64,000 nucleotides of DNA from Atherix ibis (GCA_958298945.1 OY282606.1:71039622-71103621); one strand, 5' to 3'; shown: positions 47,334-58,467, numbered from the stretch's first letter. The notes: generated by a model not told the origin, from the sequence alone. Program-made: numbers and translations.

Positions 47334-48136
47334 GATCACACGATTCGTGTAACTGCACGAACCAATTTGAGTGAAGTTCGTTCAATTTTAAAAAGTACAC
47401 AGCCTGGTTCGCACAGCATATCAGCATATCATGATCTGTGCAATGCACGAATTTTTGGTATGCACGAACCTGAGGAATACGGTATTTCATGAACCAGTGC
47501 ACCAACCGGTTCGTACATTTTTTCACATGGCTTGCCATGTCTATGTAAACGCTTGAATAAAAAAAAGTTCGTGCGGCGATCACGTTACATTTACAAATGT
47601 CAACTTTAGTCGTTAGTCATTTGATTTCCAACGCCGTGAGGTAGACGTTAAAATGTATTTGTCTAGTGAAAATGGAGCCGCAGTGTTCACATTTGGTACG
47701 TATCTTTTGCAGGAAGAGAATGATGTTCCGAAGAAAAAGGAACGCACTTTATGGGTGCGTCCATGGCTGTAAAATTGGTCAGCGGATAGTGCTTACCGAA
47801 AGGTGGTACAAGAATTTTTTGTGGACAATTTGTCGTCGATTCCATATTGATTGATAACCGTGTTTTAAAATAAATATAAAATAATTTTAGAAAAATTAAT
47901 TAAAATAGTTGAAACAATAATAATAATAATGAATTATCTTAAACAACACTCACCACACAACATGAATAATATAAAATAATTGATATCCACGCAGAAAACA
48001 CTTGGAATGTGTCAAATAGTTGAAATGAACGAATTTTTTCTAGGTTCGTGCAAAAAACTCCGACTATCACACGACGCGCACAGATTTTTAGGACTATTAC
48101 ACAAATAATTTGTGCATTGCACAGACCGTGTGATCT
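47334..48136 (+). mobile_element. Harbinger-like non-autonomous DNA transposon
   Basis: Inverted ends GATCACACGATTCGTGTAAC (left) and GATCACACGGTCTGTGCAAT (reverse of the right end) bound about 800 bp. The subterminal parts are rich in GTGCA/TGCAC and CACGAA motifs. Inside, after a TTTTGCAG, the plus strand reads EENDVPKKKERTLWVRPWL, a stop, then SADSAYRKVVQEFFVDNLSS (47711-47840). RTLWVRPWL followed by a helix before the F-x-x-xLRM region is characteristic of the N-terminus of PIF/Harbinger nucleases. The rest of the nuclease, including the DDE residues, is absent. A clear 3-bp target duplication could not be fixed. Confidence 0.65.
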
Positions 48137-48375
48137 AAGTTTTATTCGTCATGTTGCTGTGGTGACATGTTGTTAAAAAAGACTATTATATAGTCTCGTG
48201 AGAAAATTTTTATAATTAGACTCAGTTGTTTTGTCGGATGTATATGGTGATTTCCTAAACAAAAACAACACCTCCATACTCATCACTTATTTAAAAGATA
48301 CATTTGTTTGAAGAGACGGAAGATTCTTTTAAAAGTACTAATGATCATTTATAATAGATAATGCCATCAAATATT

Positions 48376-49210
48376 TTTCAGGGTACTGTTTCTTAAAAAC
48401 GATGAAAATCAATTTATTTAAACTAAATATTTTCCAATATTATCAAAAATGTTTCGCCATTTTTCGGTTAGAGCAATGGATTCCATCAGTATAGAAGTTT
48501 TGTAGTTTCTGGTTGAAAAACTGAACCAAGTGATTTTCATAGGACTCTCTTGAAGTCAGCGGTTCTATGCTGACTCTCATAAGAGGGTTCTATGAAAATA
48601 TAGTGATAGTCTGATGGTAATATGTTTGGGCTATACGGCAGATTTATCAAAACTTCCTAGGCAAGCCCTCTTAATTTTTGGCCAGTAATCAAAGATGTGT
48701 GTGGTCGAGCGTCATCGTGCTGGAAAACGACACCCTTCTTATTGATCAATTCTAGCTGTTTTCTCTCAATCACTTGGTGTAATCTCTTCAGCTGTTCTTT
48801 GTACAGTACTGCCTGGTATGCAGCTTGAGCGAAGATAAATTTGAACGCGATCTCCACTACTCTCTCATTTACCGCAGCTAAACGAGAGTGAAACACAAAC
48901 GTCAAAATTTAGCTAGCATTTATCTTTGATTATTGTTCCGTGCATTTAATTGTAGCAAAAACCAAAGTGAAATCGCGTTGAGACTTGTCAATGGAGACTT
49001 TGTTTTCACTCTCGAGCTGCGTTCTGCCCGGCGAAATCGTGAGCTAAATTTTTCGTTTTCGATTTAGCTAGCTAAAAATCGTATGAAAATTTATCTTAGC
49101 TCGAGCTGCATACCAGGCTTAAACAGTTTGACCGAACGGTAGCAGTTCATAATGAACTATTACCTTCCAGTTCCACCATACACACAGCATATCAATACAG
49201 TCTTGAAAAT
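48376..49210 (-). mobile_element. Mariner fragment interrupted by a MITE
   Basis: Minus-strand reading from 49200: MLCVWWNWKVIVHYELLPFG. It is then interrupted by the MITE (48809-49119) and resumes with LYKEQLKRLHQVIERKQLEL, NKKGVVFQHDDARPHTSLIT (second catalytic Asp) and a degraded LPYSPNILPSDYHYI region, third Asp box. The C-terminal part fades into AT-rich sequence near 48400. The N-terminal half is missing. It is related to, but distinct from, the 45.6-kb copy. Confidence 0.85.
48809..49119. mobile_element. MITE with TA target duplication, 311 bp
   Basis: The left end CTGCCTGGTATGCAGCTTGA and the reverse of the right end AGCCTGGTATGCAGCTCGAG continue as inverted repeats for about 30 bases (AAGATAAATTT in both). 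TA is present immediately on both sides (48807-48808 and 49120-49121). Removing it restores contiguous mariner sequence. It has no coding capacity. Its internal parts contain repeated TTAGCTAGC-like strings. Confidence 0.88.
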
Positions 49211-51348
49211 TGTTTATGAATGTTCATCTCTTTTTTAGAAATGACAAGATTTCATTGCGCTTCTTTTTTTTTAAATTTTTAAATACCTTGAACTATAAGT
49301 ACAACCACATCTTCTGTAATTGCGTTTTTAAAATAAATCAACAAACAAATTTTCAAAAAGCTGACAAACAAAATTTTCAAAAAATTAATAACTTTTGTTT
49401 AATTAAATTACATTTGTTAAAAATTGTCAAAAGCAAAATTATTTTATAAATAATTTACAAAAAAAATTGGAATTATCGCTTTTGCTTTTCCTTATGACCT
49501 AAAAAGAGTTTAATGCCTTGAAAAGAATCTATTATGGGAAAGTAAGTATAATAAAAATCTTAACAACAATAGATGGTAAATAATTCAAACTGATTGTAAA
49601 TCAATTACAAGCGATTATGATTGCGTTAAGCACTTTGCTCTTGAAAGAGAAGCGAAAACGCTTTGATTAAGCAGCGCGCAAATCATTAACTTTAATTCCC
49701 TATAATTAAATAATCAATCTAAGTAAGTGTTTTCATTTCTATTAAATTTTTAATCAGTTTTGACTCGTTTATTCTTTAGGAATGTTTCTGCTTAAGATTA
49801 TTTTAATTATCAGCCATTATCAGACTATCAATATGACCTAAAGCTGGGATTGACAACTAATGAACATTGTTGCGAAAAATGTTTTTTTTTTACTGTTGTC
49901 AAAGTGGAATATTGAAATTTCTATCGTGTACTTGCGGTCAACTATGTAAGGTGATGTCGTGTTGTACACGTGGACATACTATATTAGTTGTGGGCATGAA
50001 TCGGATTTTTCCTTTTATTGTTCAGGCTCATCTACGTGTATTTCAACTTGCAATACAAATTTTGCGGTTCAATTAATTGGCACGTTTAGATGGGAGGGTT
50101 TCTAGTCTATTAAATACTGCCCATGTGCATGGTGGACATAATTTTCAACAGACAGGATCGATCGATTGTAATCTAATTTGATAGCTGCAAGCTCTTTACA
50201 AAGCACAAACACGTTTAGTGATTTTTGGAGTATTGAACACTTTAAGCTAAAATTAGTACGAAATCAGTCAATTTAAGTGTTTAGATATGGCTGTGCAACG
50301 GTTAAAAGACCATAGTATTGATTTAGTTGAAAATGTCCTTCCTTGGCTATATACCCATACACAAATACATTATACTAATAAGTCTATTTCAGCAGTAATT
50401 GAGTGCAGGCTTTTCAACGAATTAATATTTAATCTGAAAATTTAAAATTTTTTTATAAAATAGCCATTTTTAAATGTAAATTTTAAAATATTTAGAATTA
50501 TATTGTAACAACTGGCTTTTTAATATAAAATGTTTTTCTTAATTTCATTAAAAATTAAAGATAGGAACAAATCGTGTCGTGGTCCAAAAATTCAAAGTCG
50601 TTGAATTATTTTTTTAAACCGAAACTGAAACGGATACTATTTTATGTGTGAACAACCCTTTTCACGTTAAAGTTTATTTTACAGTAAAGTAAGGTACATA
50701 ATAATATAGCGCTTGTTGAGTATGTTCTATGATTTCTAGTTTTTCACAATTGCCTATTAAATTTAATTGAGCTTTTAAAGAAGGAAATTCAGAAAGAAAT
50801 CGAAAGGTTATGAAGCTGCTCATTTCAATGACTCAATTTGCCAAACAAATCTGATTAATTTAGTTTATCAAGAAAGTTTTTGTTCGAAGCCATTATATTT
50901 GATTAATTTTGTAATCAAGAAAGTTTCAAAAATTTCGAAGCTATTATATTTTGCACCGCCAATTAGTGCCATAGTTTACGAATGTGGAGAATGTTTAGAT
51001 AACGATTTTATGAAAAATTTTCTATTGAAGGGATAGTGTATGGGACGAATTAAAAGACTTGTTTAAACCACAAAGTTCAATTCTGTAAGTTCAAAAGGGT
51101 TTTTTTGATTTGCTGATTACGTCGGTTGAGTTTAAATCTTTTGAGCTTGCTTGCAGCAAAAATTGAATATAACACAAATGCTTTTTTATTAATTGACATT
51201 TACCATCCGTAATGTGTTCAAACTTTTAGGGTACATCCGCATGTGTGGGCGTAAAGATATTATTGACTATTTTCACTTCAGATATCACCATAGTTAATAA
51301 TGTTTTATAACAAAATACGATTTTATTTTAAGTTTGTGCTTAAGTTGA
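49211..51348. other. Unique AT-rich sequence; one small ORF of note
   Basis: No transposon recognised. An ATG at 50287 opens 52 codons (AVQRLKDHSIDLVENVLPWL and LFNELIF) with better composition than most chance ORFs here. It might be a 5' exon of the candidate at 51349, but no donor was fixed. Confidence 0.35.
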
Positions 51349-51567
51349 AGAAACTTCGTCCTTGAACTTCCATGTGTCTCAAAACAAGTCTGGATTGACA
51401 ACACGATGGGACTGCTGGATAAGAGAATGATCAGATCTAAAGCTAAACTGATGATTAGGAATAATGCTGGTCGATTTAAGGTATTTGTTTGAGAATTCTT
51501 TGTAAATCATTACTAATTTTTGTTGCAGGATAGCCGACGTTTACATTATAGACGAATATTTTATTAG
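51349..51567 (+). CDS. Candidate terminal exons of an unrecognised small gene
   Basis: 51349-51480 is open for 44 codons and reads VLELPCVSKQVWIDNTMGLL then DKRMIRSKAKLMIRNNAGRF. It ends AAG|GTATTTG. A 48-bp intron (51481-51528) contains TACTAAT, a good branch-point match, and ends TTTTTGTTGCAG. The second part continues in phase 0 (DSRRLHYRRIFY) to TAG at 51565-51567. An ATG within the first exon (51406) could start a 37-residue product, or the first exon may be internal. The C-terminus is strongly basic. No family is recognised. AATAAA occurs at 51717. Confidence 0.35.
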
Positions 51568-52269
51568 TTAAACTACATTAACCTAAGATAAAGTTGAGCA
51601 TTCAGGCAATTTTATATTTTTATTTTTAGAATTTTTCCAAAGATTTATGCCGAACACATCGCTTTCAATAGAGACCCTTTAACCACTATTTTGCTTCACC
51701 AAAATTGTCTAGAAATAATAAATAAATTCAATTGTAGAATGAGATTGACTCAATTTCAAAAATTTATAGCTATTTTTACATAATTTTTTCGTATAAGATT
51801 TATTTATTACATAAGAATCACATAATAGAGAAATAATTTCATACGTGAACATAAATTAGAAAGAAAATGAATTTGAAACAAAAATTGTGACTTAATAAAA
51901 TATGTGAAATATTCTTAAGTAAGGTATACAAAATTTTATAAAGATTTATTACAGAAAAACTGAGCACAGAGATTTAAATGCTGATCATACTTAAAGCCAT
52001 AGTCTGGCAATGTGATCGCGAAACCAATTGATTTAATTTGAACATGTGTGCGTCAATAGATCAGTATAAGCACCTTAAAGTAGTTGCTGAAAAGTGAAAT
52101 TAATGAGGTATAAAGTATGTATGAAAGTTAGTATGAACTTTCCCAAAATACGTACAATACAAAAAATAATCAATACTCTATAAAATTTAACATTATAATT
52201 AGTATAAAGATCCCAAATCAAAGTTCTTGTAGGTTTGTCTGCTTTTACGTAAAGTCTATTGGATATGTA
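51568..52269. other. AT-rich spacer
   Basis: Nothing recognised apart from AATAAA strings near 51717. Confidence 0.45.
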
Positions 52270-53078
52270 CGAGGTCTGTTCAAAAAGTATCACGAATTTT
52301 CTGTTTTTTCTTCAAAAATTATTATTTGATCATGAATATCTATTTTGTCCCCTTCAAAGTAATCCCCACCAGATATTATACACTTGTGCCAATGTTTTTT
52401 CCAATCCTCGAAGCACAAAAAAAAAATCATTTTTTGTGATCTTGTTCAGATTTTCCGTCGATGCCGTCTTTATCTCCTCAATTTTTGGCCAAAAATTCGT
52501 GAGCAGGGGCGTTATCATGGTGCAAAAGCCAATTTTTGTTCTTCCACAAATCCGGGCGTTTCTGTTGGATTGCTTGAGTTGGTAGACGGTTCTACCCTGT
52601 GACAAGATACCACGCCCCTGCGATCGAAGAAAACTGTAAGCAAAACCTTCACATTCGACCGAACTTGGCGCGCTTTTTTCGGTCTTGGCTGATGCGGCAG
52701 CTTCCATTGGGATGATTGAGCTTTGGTTTCTACGTCATAATCATAAACCTATGATTCGTCACCAGTTATGACACTTTGGAGCAAATTTGCTTCGTCGCGG
52801 ACAGAGTCCAACAGCTCTTTAGCAATGCTAATGCGATGCTATTTTTGATCGAAATTGAGCAATTTTGGTACGTATTTCGCGGCGACCCGTCTCACGACAA
52901 ATCATCGGTAAAAATCGAATGGCACGAGCCAATTGATATGTTTAAGTGCTCAGCAACTTCTCTAACGATGATTCGACGATTGGTCAATACTATTTTCTTC
53001 ACTTCATCAATATTTTCTTCACTTCACATTTTCTCGGCCCTCTGAGAACATTTTGTACCACCGATAAACGTTGCTTCA
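52270..53078 (-). mobile_element. Mariner, 3' portion, split by the Copia insertion
   Basis: The end CGAGGTCTGTTCAAAAAGTA lies next to TA (52268-52269). On the minus strand, from the Copia junction, it reads FIGGTKCSQRAEKM, VLTNRRIIVREVAEHLNISI then GSCHSIFTDDL. A decayed TGDE box follows, then NKNWLLHHDNAPAHEFLAKN with the second catalytic Asp, and FFVLRGLEKTLAQVYNIWWG near the C-terminus. The YSPDLAPADFFLF box is damaged. The N-terminus continues at 57857 beyond the Copia element. A 20-bp tandem duplication (52991-53026) lies near the junction. Confidence 0.88.
53074..53078. repeat. Copia target-site duplication, left copy
   Basis: CTTCA directly before the 5' LTR. It is matched by CTTCA at 57857-57861 directly after the 3' LTR; 5 bp is normal for Copia. 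Confidence 0.92.
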
Positions 53079-53330
53079 TGTTGAAGTGAATCAATTTCAC
53101 TTGCAATTATTTTTCAGTTATTATATAGAGTCAAAACAAAACTAAGTAGGCAGTAATTAGAAAATGAAGTTTTCGTTTGTAGAATAATAAGAAAAAATTT
53201 TTTGTATGATTGTATGTCGAAGTGAAAGTGTGCTCCGAAAATTAAATAAAACTACCACTGCCAAATTGGTGTGTTTGTTGTTTATTTGTCAAATCAGTGT
53301 GTTTAACTGGAGATCATCAAAATTACAACA
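53079..53330 (+). repeat. Copia 5' LTR, 252 bp
   Basis: Starts TGTTGAAGTGAATCAATTTC and ends AAAATTACAACA. It contains AATTAAATAAAAC, a likely polyadenylation signal region, near 53240. It lacks the 18-bp segment found in the 3' LTR. Confidence 0.93.
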
Positions 53331-53346
53331 GGTTATGGGCCCAGAG
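53331..53346 (+). promoter_or_regulatory. Copia primer binding site
   Basis: GGTTATGGGCCCAG directly follows the 5' LTR. This matches the known use by Copia of an internal half of initiator methionine tRNA as primer. Confidence 0.85.
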
Positions 53347-53623
53347 TTGTCGCAAGTCAGAATCTCCAGCTGAGGACAACGAAAGCAGAAAATCGACAGG
53401 ACAAACAGCACGCATTAGCAACCTAACCTCCAAATTTACCGGCAAACTGTTATCGAAAGTCGAAGCAGCCGTCGCAAGCGTCATCGAACTGAAAGTCCAC
53501 GCAAACAATCACGTAAGTTAAATTGTTCGAAAGATTGTTCAAACAATTTAAGTTTAAATTAAGCAAGAAAAGTCAAGTTTAATTTAAAGTCTGAAAACTG
53601 AAATTGTAAAGTCAGTCTGAAAA

Positions 53624-56600
53624 ATGGACACAGTCAAGTCAAAGTTAGAAACACTGTGTGAAGATTCACAAGGCAAAGTCAATTATGCGTCCTGGCGCTT
53701 GAAATTAAACTTAGTTTTAAAAACAATAGATGTGTATGAAATCGCAATCGGCACAAAAGTCAAACCAGCAGGTGCTTCAACTGATGAAACTGTGAAAGCA
53801 TGGGTCAAACAAGATCTCGAGAGCCAAACACTCATCGCACTCAACGTGAGCATTCAGATAGCCAGCAAACTCGCACACTGTGCGACTTCAAGACAGATGT
53901 TGGAAAAAATCATCAACCTGTACGGAACGAAAACTGAAGTGACCAGAGAGACATTGCGACAGAAATTCTTCTCATTTGTCTACGATGAGACAAAGTCAGC
54001 TGCTGAGAATTGCATGGACATCACCGCCATTGCCGAGGAACTAGCAAACGACATTGATCCAATTCGTCCAAGTTGGGTGATATCGAGGATCCTGGGTGTG
54101 CTGACACCCAAGTTGGCACACTTCAGGACATCATGGGACAACGTTGATGCGGGACAACATACAGTGGAAAGACTAGTTGAACGACTCAGACTTTAGGACG
54201 AGAGGCTGAAAGAAAATGGAAATGGACATCAAACAAGCAATCAGAATGCACTTGTCACCAAGCACCACAACAAGAAAGGACAGCAACCAATGAGCAAGAG
54301 TGAGGCCAAATCGAAAATCTGTTTCAAGTGTGAGAAGAAAGGACACTTTGTGAGTACTTAGAATATTGGCAAGCCAACACCAAAGTACTTAGAATATTGC
54401 CAACGCAATTACGCCTGCAACAAGTGCGGAAAGAAGGGACACTTCAAAAATGAATGCAGATCACGTTCCAGTGAGCAGAGTAACCAGTCACCATTGGCAC
54501 TTCTGAACACATCCCATGACACAAACTCATTGCTGAGCAGCAATTTAGTGAGCAAGGACGAATGTTGGTTCCAGGACTGTGGGGCGAGACAACATATGTC
54601 ATCACACCGCAAGTGGTTCACCGACATGGTCGAACTGGACAAGCCTGTTCCCATCCTGAATGGAGATGGCACTCAGCTAGATGGCGCTGCTGTTGGAAAT
54701 GTGAAATTGGAAGCATATGATGGCCAGAAGTGGAAGGAAGTGGTTCTCAAAATTGTTTTGTACGTGCCAAGTCTCGGATTTAACCTCGTTTCAGTGGGGC
54801 AAATCCTGGATAAAGGTTTTCAACAAAAGGCTGGCCAAAAAACGTCAAAATTTGTGAACCCAAGGACAAATGAAGTAGCTGTCATGGCAGAACGAGAGGG
54901 CAACCTATTCAAGATGCTACTGAGGAGAGAAAATAAAATTGAATGCACTTTTATCACGTCAATCAGGACATGGCATGAGAGACTGGCGTATCAAAACATA
55001 TAGTATGTGAAAAACATTTTGAAAAGTCAAAATGTGAAGTATGTGGATGACTGGAATGGCACCAACTGCACAAGCTGTGACTATGGGAAGCATCATCGGA
55101 TCTCTCACCCTGCAAACCCGAAGAAAGCGAAACAACCCCTGGACCTGGTGTACGTGGGCATGGGTGAAATGGACGTTCCTTCTCTCGGAAATGCATAGTA
55201 CTTTCTCCTATTTAAAGACGACTACACACATTATCGCACGATATACTTCATGAAGTCCAAAGATGAAGCTCCAAGCAAACTTGAAAAGTATATAAACCCG
55301 GTAGAAAATCAATTCGGGAGGAAAATAAAGAAATTCAGATCAGACAACGGAACCGAGATAAGGAACGCCCAAACAAGAAAGATGGTAGAAGAAAGAGGAA
55401 TTTTCCACACAGTCACAAACACCCACACACCAGAGCAAAATGGAAGGATCGAGAGGGAAATGCGAACCATCATAGAAGCCACTCGTACAGCGATTCACTC
55501 CAACGGACTAGACAAGAGACTATGGGCGGAGGCAGCAAACTACGCAGTCTTCACCATCAACCAGACTGGCACAAGCTCCGTTGAAGGAAAGACACCAGCA
55601 CAACTTTGGTTTGGATAACAGGTCGACATCAGCAAGCTGCGTGCATTCGGATGTGAGTGCTACGTACTCAAACCAAGTCACAAGAGAGGAAAGATGGATC
55701 GCAAGTCTGAAAAAGGAATCATGATAGGCTACGAATGGGACTCACCGTGTTATAGAATTTACATTCCAAGCACAGGAAAAGTCGTCAGCTCAGACAACGT
55801 CATTTTCCATGAAGCCAATCCTGAAGCAAACCCAAGGACAGAACTGAGCTACTCAAGCCCGCAAGAAGTGACTGCTGAAGAAAAAGAAGAGGAGGAGAAA
55901 ACTGAGTAAGCAGAATGCGAGTCAGACGAAGATGGACAGCATAAAAAACCGAAAGAAAGGGGCAACCAGACACCACCAGCGAATCAGACACCAAGACGAG
56001 AACTGAGAGACCGCAACACCCTGAAACAACCCAAGAGATACGCCAACTACATCACCGACTTCCTGGGAAGAGGCAACATTGCACAATGTGCACTGATTGG
56101 TGAAGTTGGGAAAATCGCCGTCGAAGATGCACTGAAGGACCCTGATTGGAGAAAGGCGATGCAGGAGGAGTACGATTCGTTGATGAGAATGAGGACCTGG
56201 AAGTTGGAAGAATGCCCGAAGGATGTCAAGCCACTATCTTGCAGATGGGTACTGCGTGAGAAAGCGAACGGAAAATTGAAAGCCAGACTTATCGCAAGAG
56301 GTTTTGAGCAGAAGGAAGGTATAGACTATGCCGAAACATTTAGCCCAGTAGCCCGTCATGCCTCGATACGATTGATACTGAGTCATGCTGCAACAGAAAA
56401 GATGAAGTTGGTCGCATTCGACGTTAAAACCGCTTTTCTGTATGGGAAGTTGACCGAAGTTTTGAACATGAATCAACCCCAAGGATTCGAAGATGGAAGT
56501 GAAAAAGTATGCCGTTTACTCAAAGCAATCTACGGTCTGAAACAAGCTCCAAGAGTCTGGAATGAGGAAGTGTCAGGAAAATTTGAGGGACTTGGACTGA

Positions 56601-57592
56601 AGAGCACTGACGACTATCCTTGTGTTTACTATAATCAGGACAGGAGCATCCTGATGACACTCTTCGTAGATGATGGGCTTATCGCAGAGAGGACGTGGCT
56701 GAAATCTACAAGCTGTTGAAGAAAATTAGTCAAATATTTGAAATCACCTACAGTGAGACCGTGCAAGAGGAATTTTCATATCTGGGGTTGGAACTGAAGG
56801 TGAAGACTGATGGAATATCTGTGAGTCAACCCAGGTACACGATGAAGATGCTCGAGAAGATGCAACATGCCGACTGCAACCCCGTCTCAACTCCCATCGA
56901 CATTGGAGCTGCAAAAGAAGTCACGCAGAAACCGAGAGGCAATTGGTAGCTTGCTGTATCTTGCGACAATCTCCAGGCCAGACATTAGTTTTGCGGTAAA
57001 TCTTCTCAGCAGATTCTGTGCACAACCAAAAGATACTCACTGGAACATGGTGAAGCGAGTATTCAAGTATCTGAGAGGCACGATGAACAGTGGAAGCTTC
57101 TTCAATGGAGACGACAAAATTGAAGCTTACTCTGATTCGGACTTCGGAGGAGATCGAGAGACTATGCAATCGACGACTGGAGTGCTACTCATGCGAGGGG
57201 GACCACTGGTGTGGTACTCGCAAAAGTAACGACTAGTTGCAACCTCCACAGCCGAAGCCGAGTACCGGGCAGCAGTATCTGCCATTGATGACGTTTATTG
57301 GATAATAAGAATCGCTCGTGAGCTCAAAATTCGGAAGACTGATGAACCCACCGACCTCTACGTGGACAACAGATCTGCAATCTACATGCTCAAGAATGCT
57401 CACGAAGGCAAAACCAATAAAGGCAAGAAACACATTGAAATTCCCCGTAAGTATATCCAACAGCACATCGACAAAACTGTAAGTCCAAAACCAATTCGAA
57501 GTGAACAGCAATTAGCTAACATTTTCACCAAATCATTGAGTAAGAAAATCTTTGCAAAACTACGCAGTGAATTAATTCAGGAGGAGTGTTGA
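53624..57592 (+). pseudogene. Copia gag-pol polyprotein, broken
   Basis: ATG at 53624. Gag: VNYASWRLKLNLVLKTIDVY to about 54196. Two CCHC knuckles follow, the first (CFKCEKKGHF) cut by a stop and the second CNKCGKKGHFKNEC (about 54417) intact. Protease box at about 54570 reads FQDCGARQHMS, with Cys in place of the usual Ser/Thr after the catalytic Asp. Integrase: WHERLAYQN has lost the second zinc His, CTSC is present, the first catalytic Asp region is altered, while FRSDNGTE and PEQNGRIEREM are intact. RT: LIARGFEQKEGIDYAETFSP, FDVKTAFLYG and LFVDDGLIA (VDD box). RNase H: YSDSDFGGD, TAEAEYRA and VDNRSAIYM. It ends ELIQEEC, with TGA overlapping the first bases of the 3' LTR. Stops lie near 54194, 54360, 55001, 55197, 55616, 55906 and 57227, with frameshifts near 56700 and 56947. 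Confidence 0.93.
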
Positions 57593-57856
57593 GGTGAATT
57601 AATTTCACTTGCAATTATTTTTCAGTTATTATATAGAGTCAAAACAAAATTAAGTAGTCAGTAATTAGAAAATGAAGTTTTCGTTTGTAGAATAATAAGA
57701 AAATTTTTTTTGTATGATTGTATGTCGAAGTGAAAGTGTGCTCCGAAAATTAAATAAAACTACCACTGCCAAATTGGTGTGTTTGTTGTTTATTTGTCAA
57801 ATCAGTGTGTTTAAACACTTCACCATATGCCACTGGAGATCATCAAAATTACAACA
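57587..57856 (+). repeat. Copia 3' LTR, 270 bp
   Basis: Starts TGTTGAGGTGAATTAATTTC and ends ACAACA. It carries an extra AACACTTCACCATATGCC that is also found in the flanking mariner at 57853-57870. Confidence 0.93.
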
Positions 57857-58010
57857 CTTCACCATATGCCACAGTCAACATTCGGAATGCGTCCGCGCAA
57901 TTAATTTTGTTTTTCACACAAAATTTGATAGATTCTTTGATCCATTTTTTGGAATTGGCAAAATTCGAAGACAAGCCAAAACACGTGCAAGCAATTAACT
58001 GAACATTCAA
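57857..58010 (-). mobile_element. Mariner, N-terminal portion, right of the Copia insertion
   Basis: Begins with the target duplication CTTCA. On the minus strand it reads KKWIKESIKFCVKNKINCAD and AFRMLTVAYGE up to the junction and continues across it into FIGGTKCSQRAEKM at 53073 downward. This is the typical mariner N-terminus (RxxIKFCxKxxxxxxEtfxML). The right terminal repeat was not found, so this end is truncated or mosaic. Confidence 0.82.
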
Positions 58011-58296
58011 AATGGCCGAACTTGTCAGCATAAGTGAGAGACATGAGTACCAATATAACGCCACAAAAAATCGAAAATCGAAAAAGTTTATTAAATTTTG
58101 TTGGTTTTTTAATAAGGTTAAAAGGTTGATTTGGAAATGAAATTGTTAGATCTAGGAGCCCCACAAACAGGAGAGCGCTGCTTGCAAAGAAATTTCGGGT
58201 TTGCTGACATCCGCTTGAAAAATCTAGAACAGCTAGTAGAATGTCACAGAATTGCGAAACAGGACAAGTGTAGTTTACAAGTAGAAGGGTTTTTGA
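58011..58296. other. Junction region between mariner and Gypsy remnants
   Basis: Probable mariner 5' UTR at the left; otherwise unrecognised. A 62-codon plus ORF (58131-58319) has no family. Confidence 0.3.
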
Positions 58297-58467
58297 GACC
58301 GCGACCAGAATTGCGGTAATATTATTATTATAATATAATAATATTTTGTAGACCTCGACCAGAATTGCGGTAATATTATTTTGTAGACTAGATGATGTGT
58401 AGTTATGTAGTGAGACTATTAAAAGGTCTCACTTTTGGTCCAGTTTGAATTAAAAGGTCTCACTTCT
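58297..58467. repeat. Two nearby direct duplications (54-bp and 31-bp periods)
   Basis: GACCGCGACCAGAATTGCGG at 58297 recurs as GACCTCGACCAGAATTGCGG at 58351, each followed by TAATATTATT. ATTAAAAGGTCTCACTT occurs at 58418 and 58449. They lie where the 3' LTR or UTR of the minus-strand Gypsy remnant would be expected. Confidence 0.85.

Larger units (their letters stand above)
53079..57856 (+). mobile_element. Complete but defective Copia retrotransposon
   Basis: 4778 bp with two LTRs (TGTTGA...ACA), a Copia-type primer binding site right after the 5' LTR, a gag-pol reading in the Copia order (gag, zinc knuckles, protease, integrase, RT, RNase H), a short purine tract (AGGAGGAG) before the 3' LTR and a 5-bp target duplication. 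The LTRs differ by about 6 substitutions in 252 bp plus an 18-bp indel. The insertion split a mariner element. The gag-pol frame has about nine stops or shifts. Confidence 0.95.
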
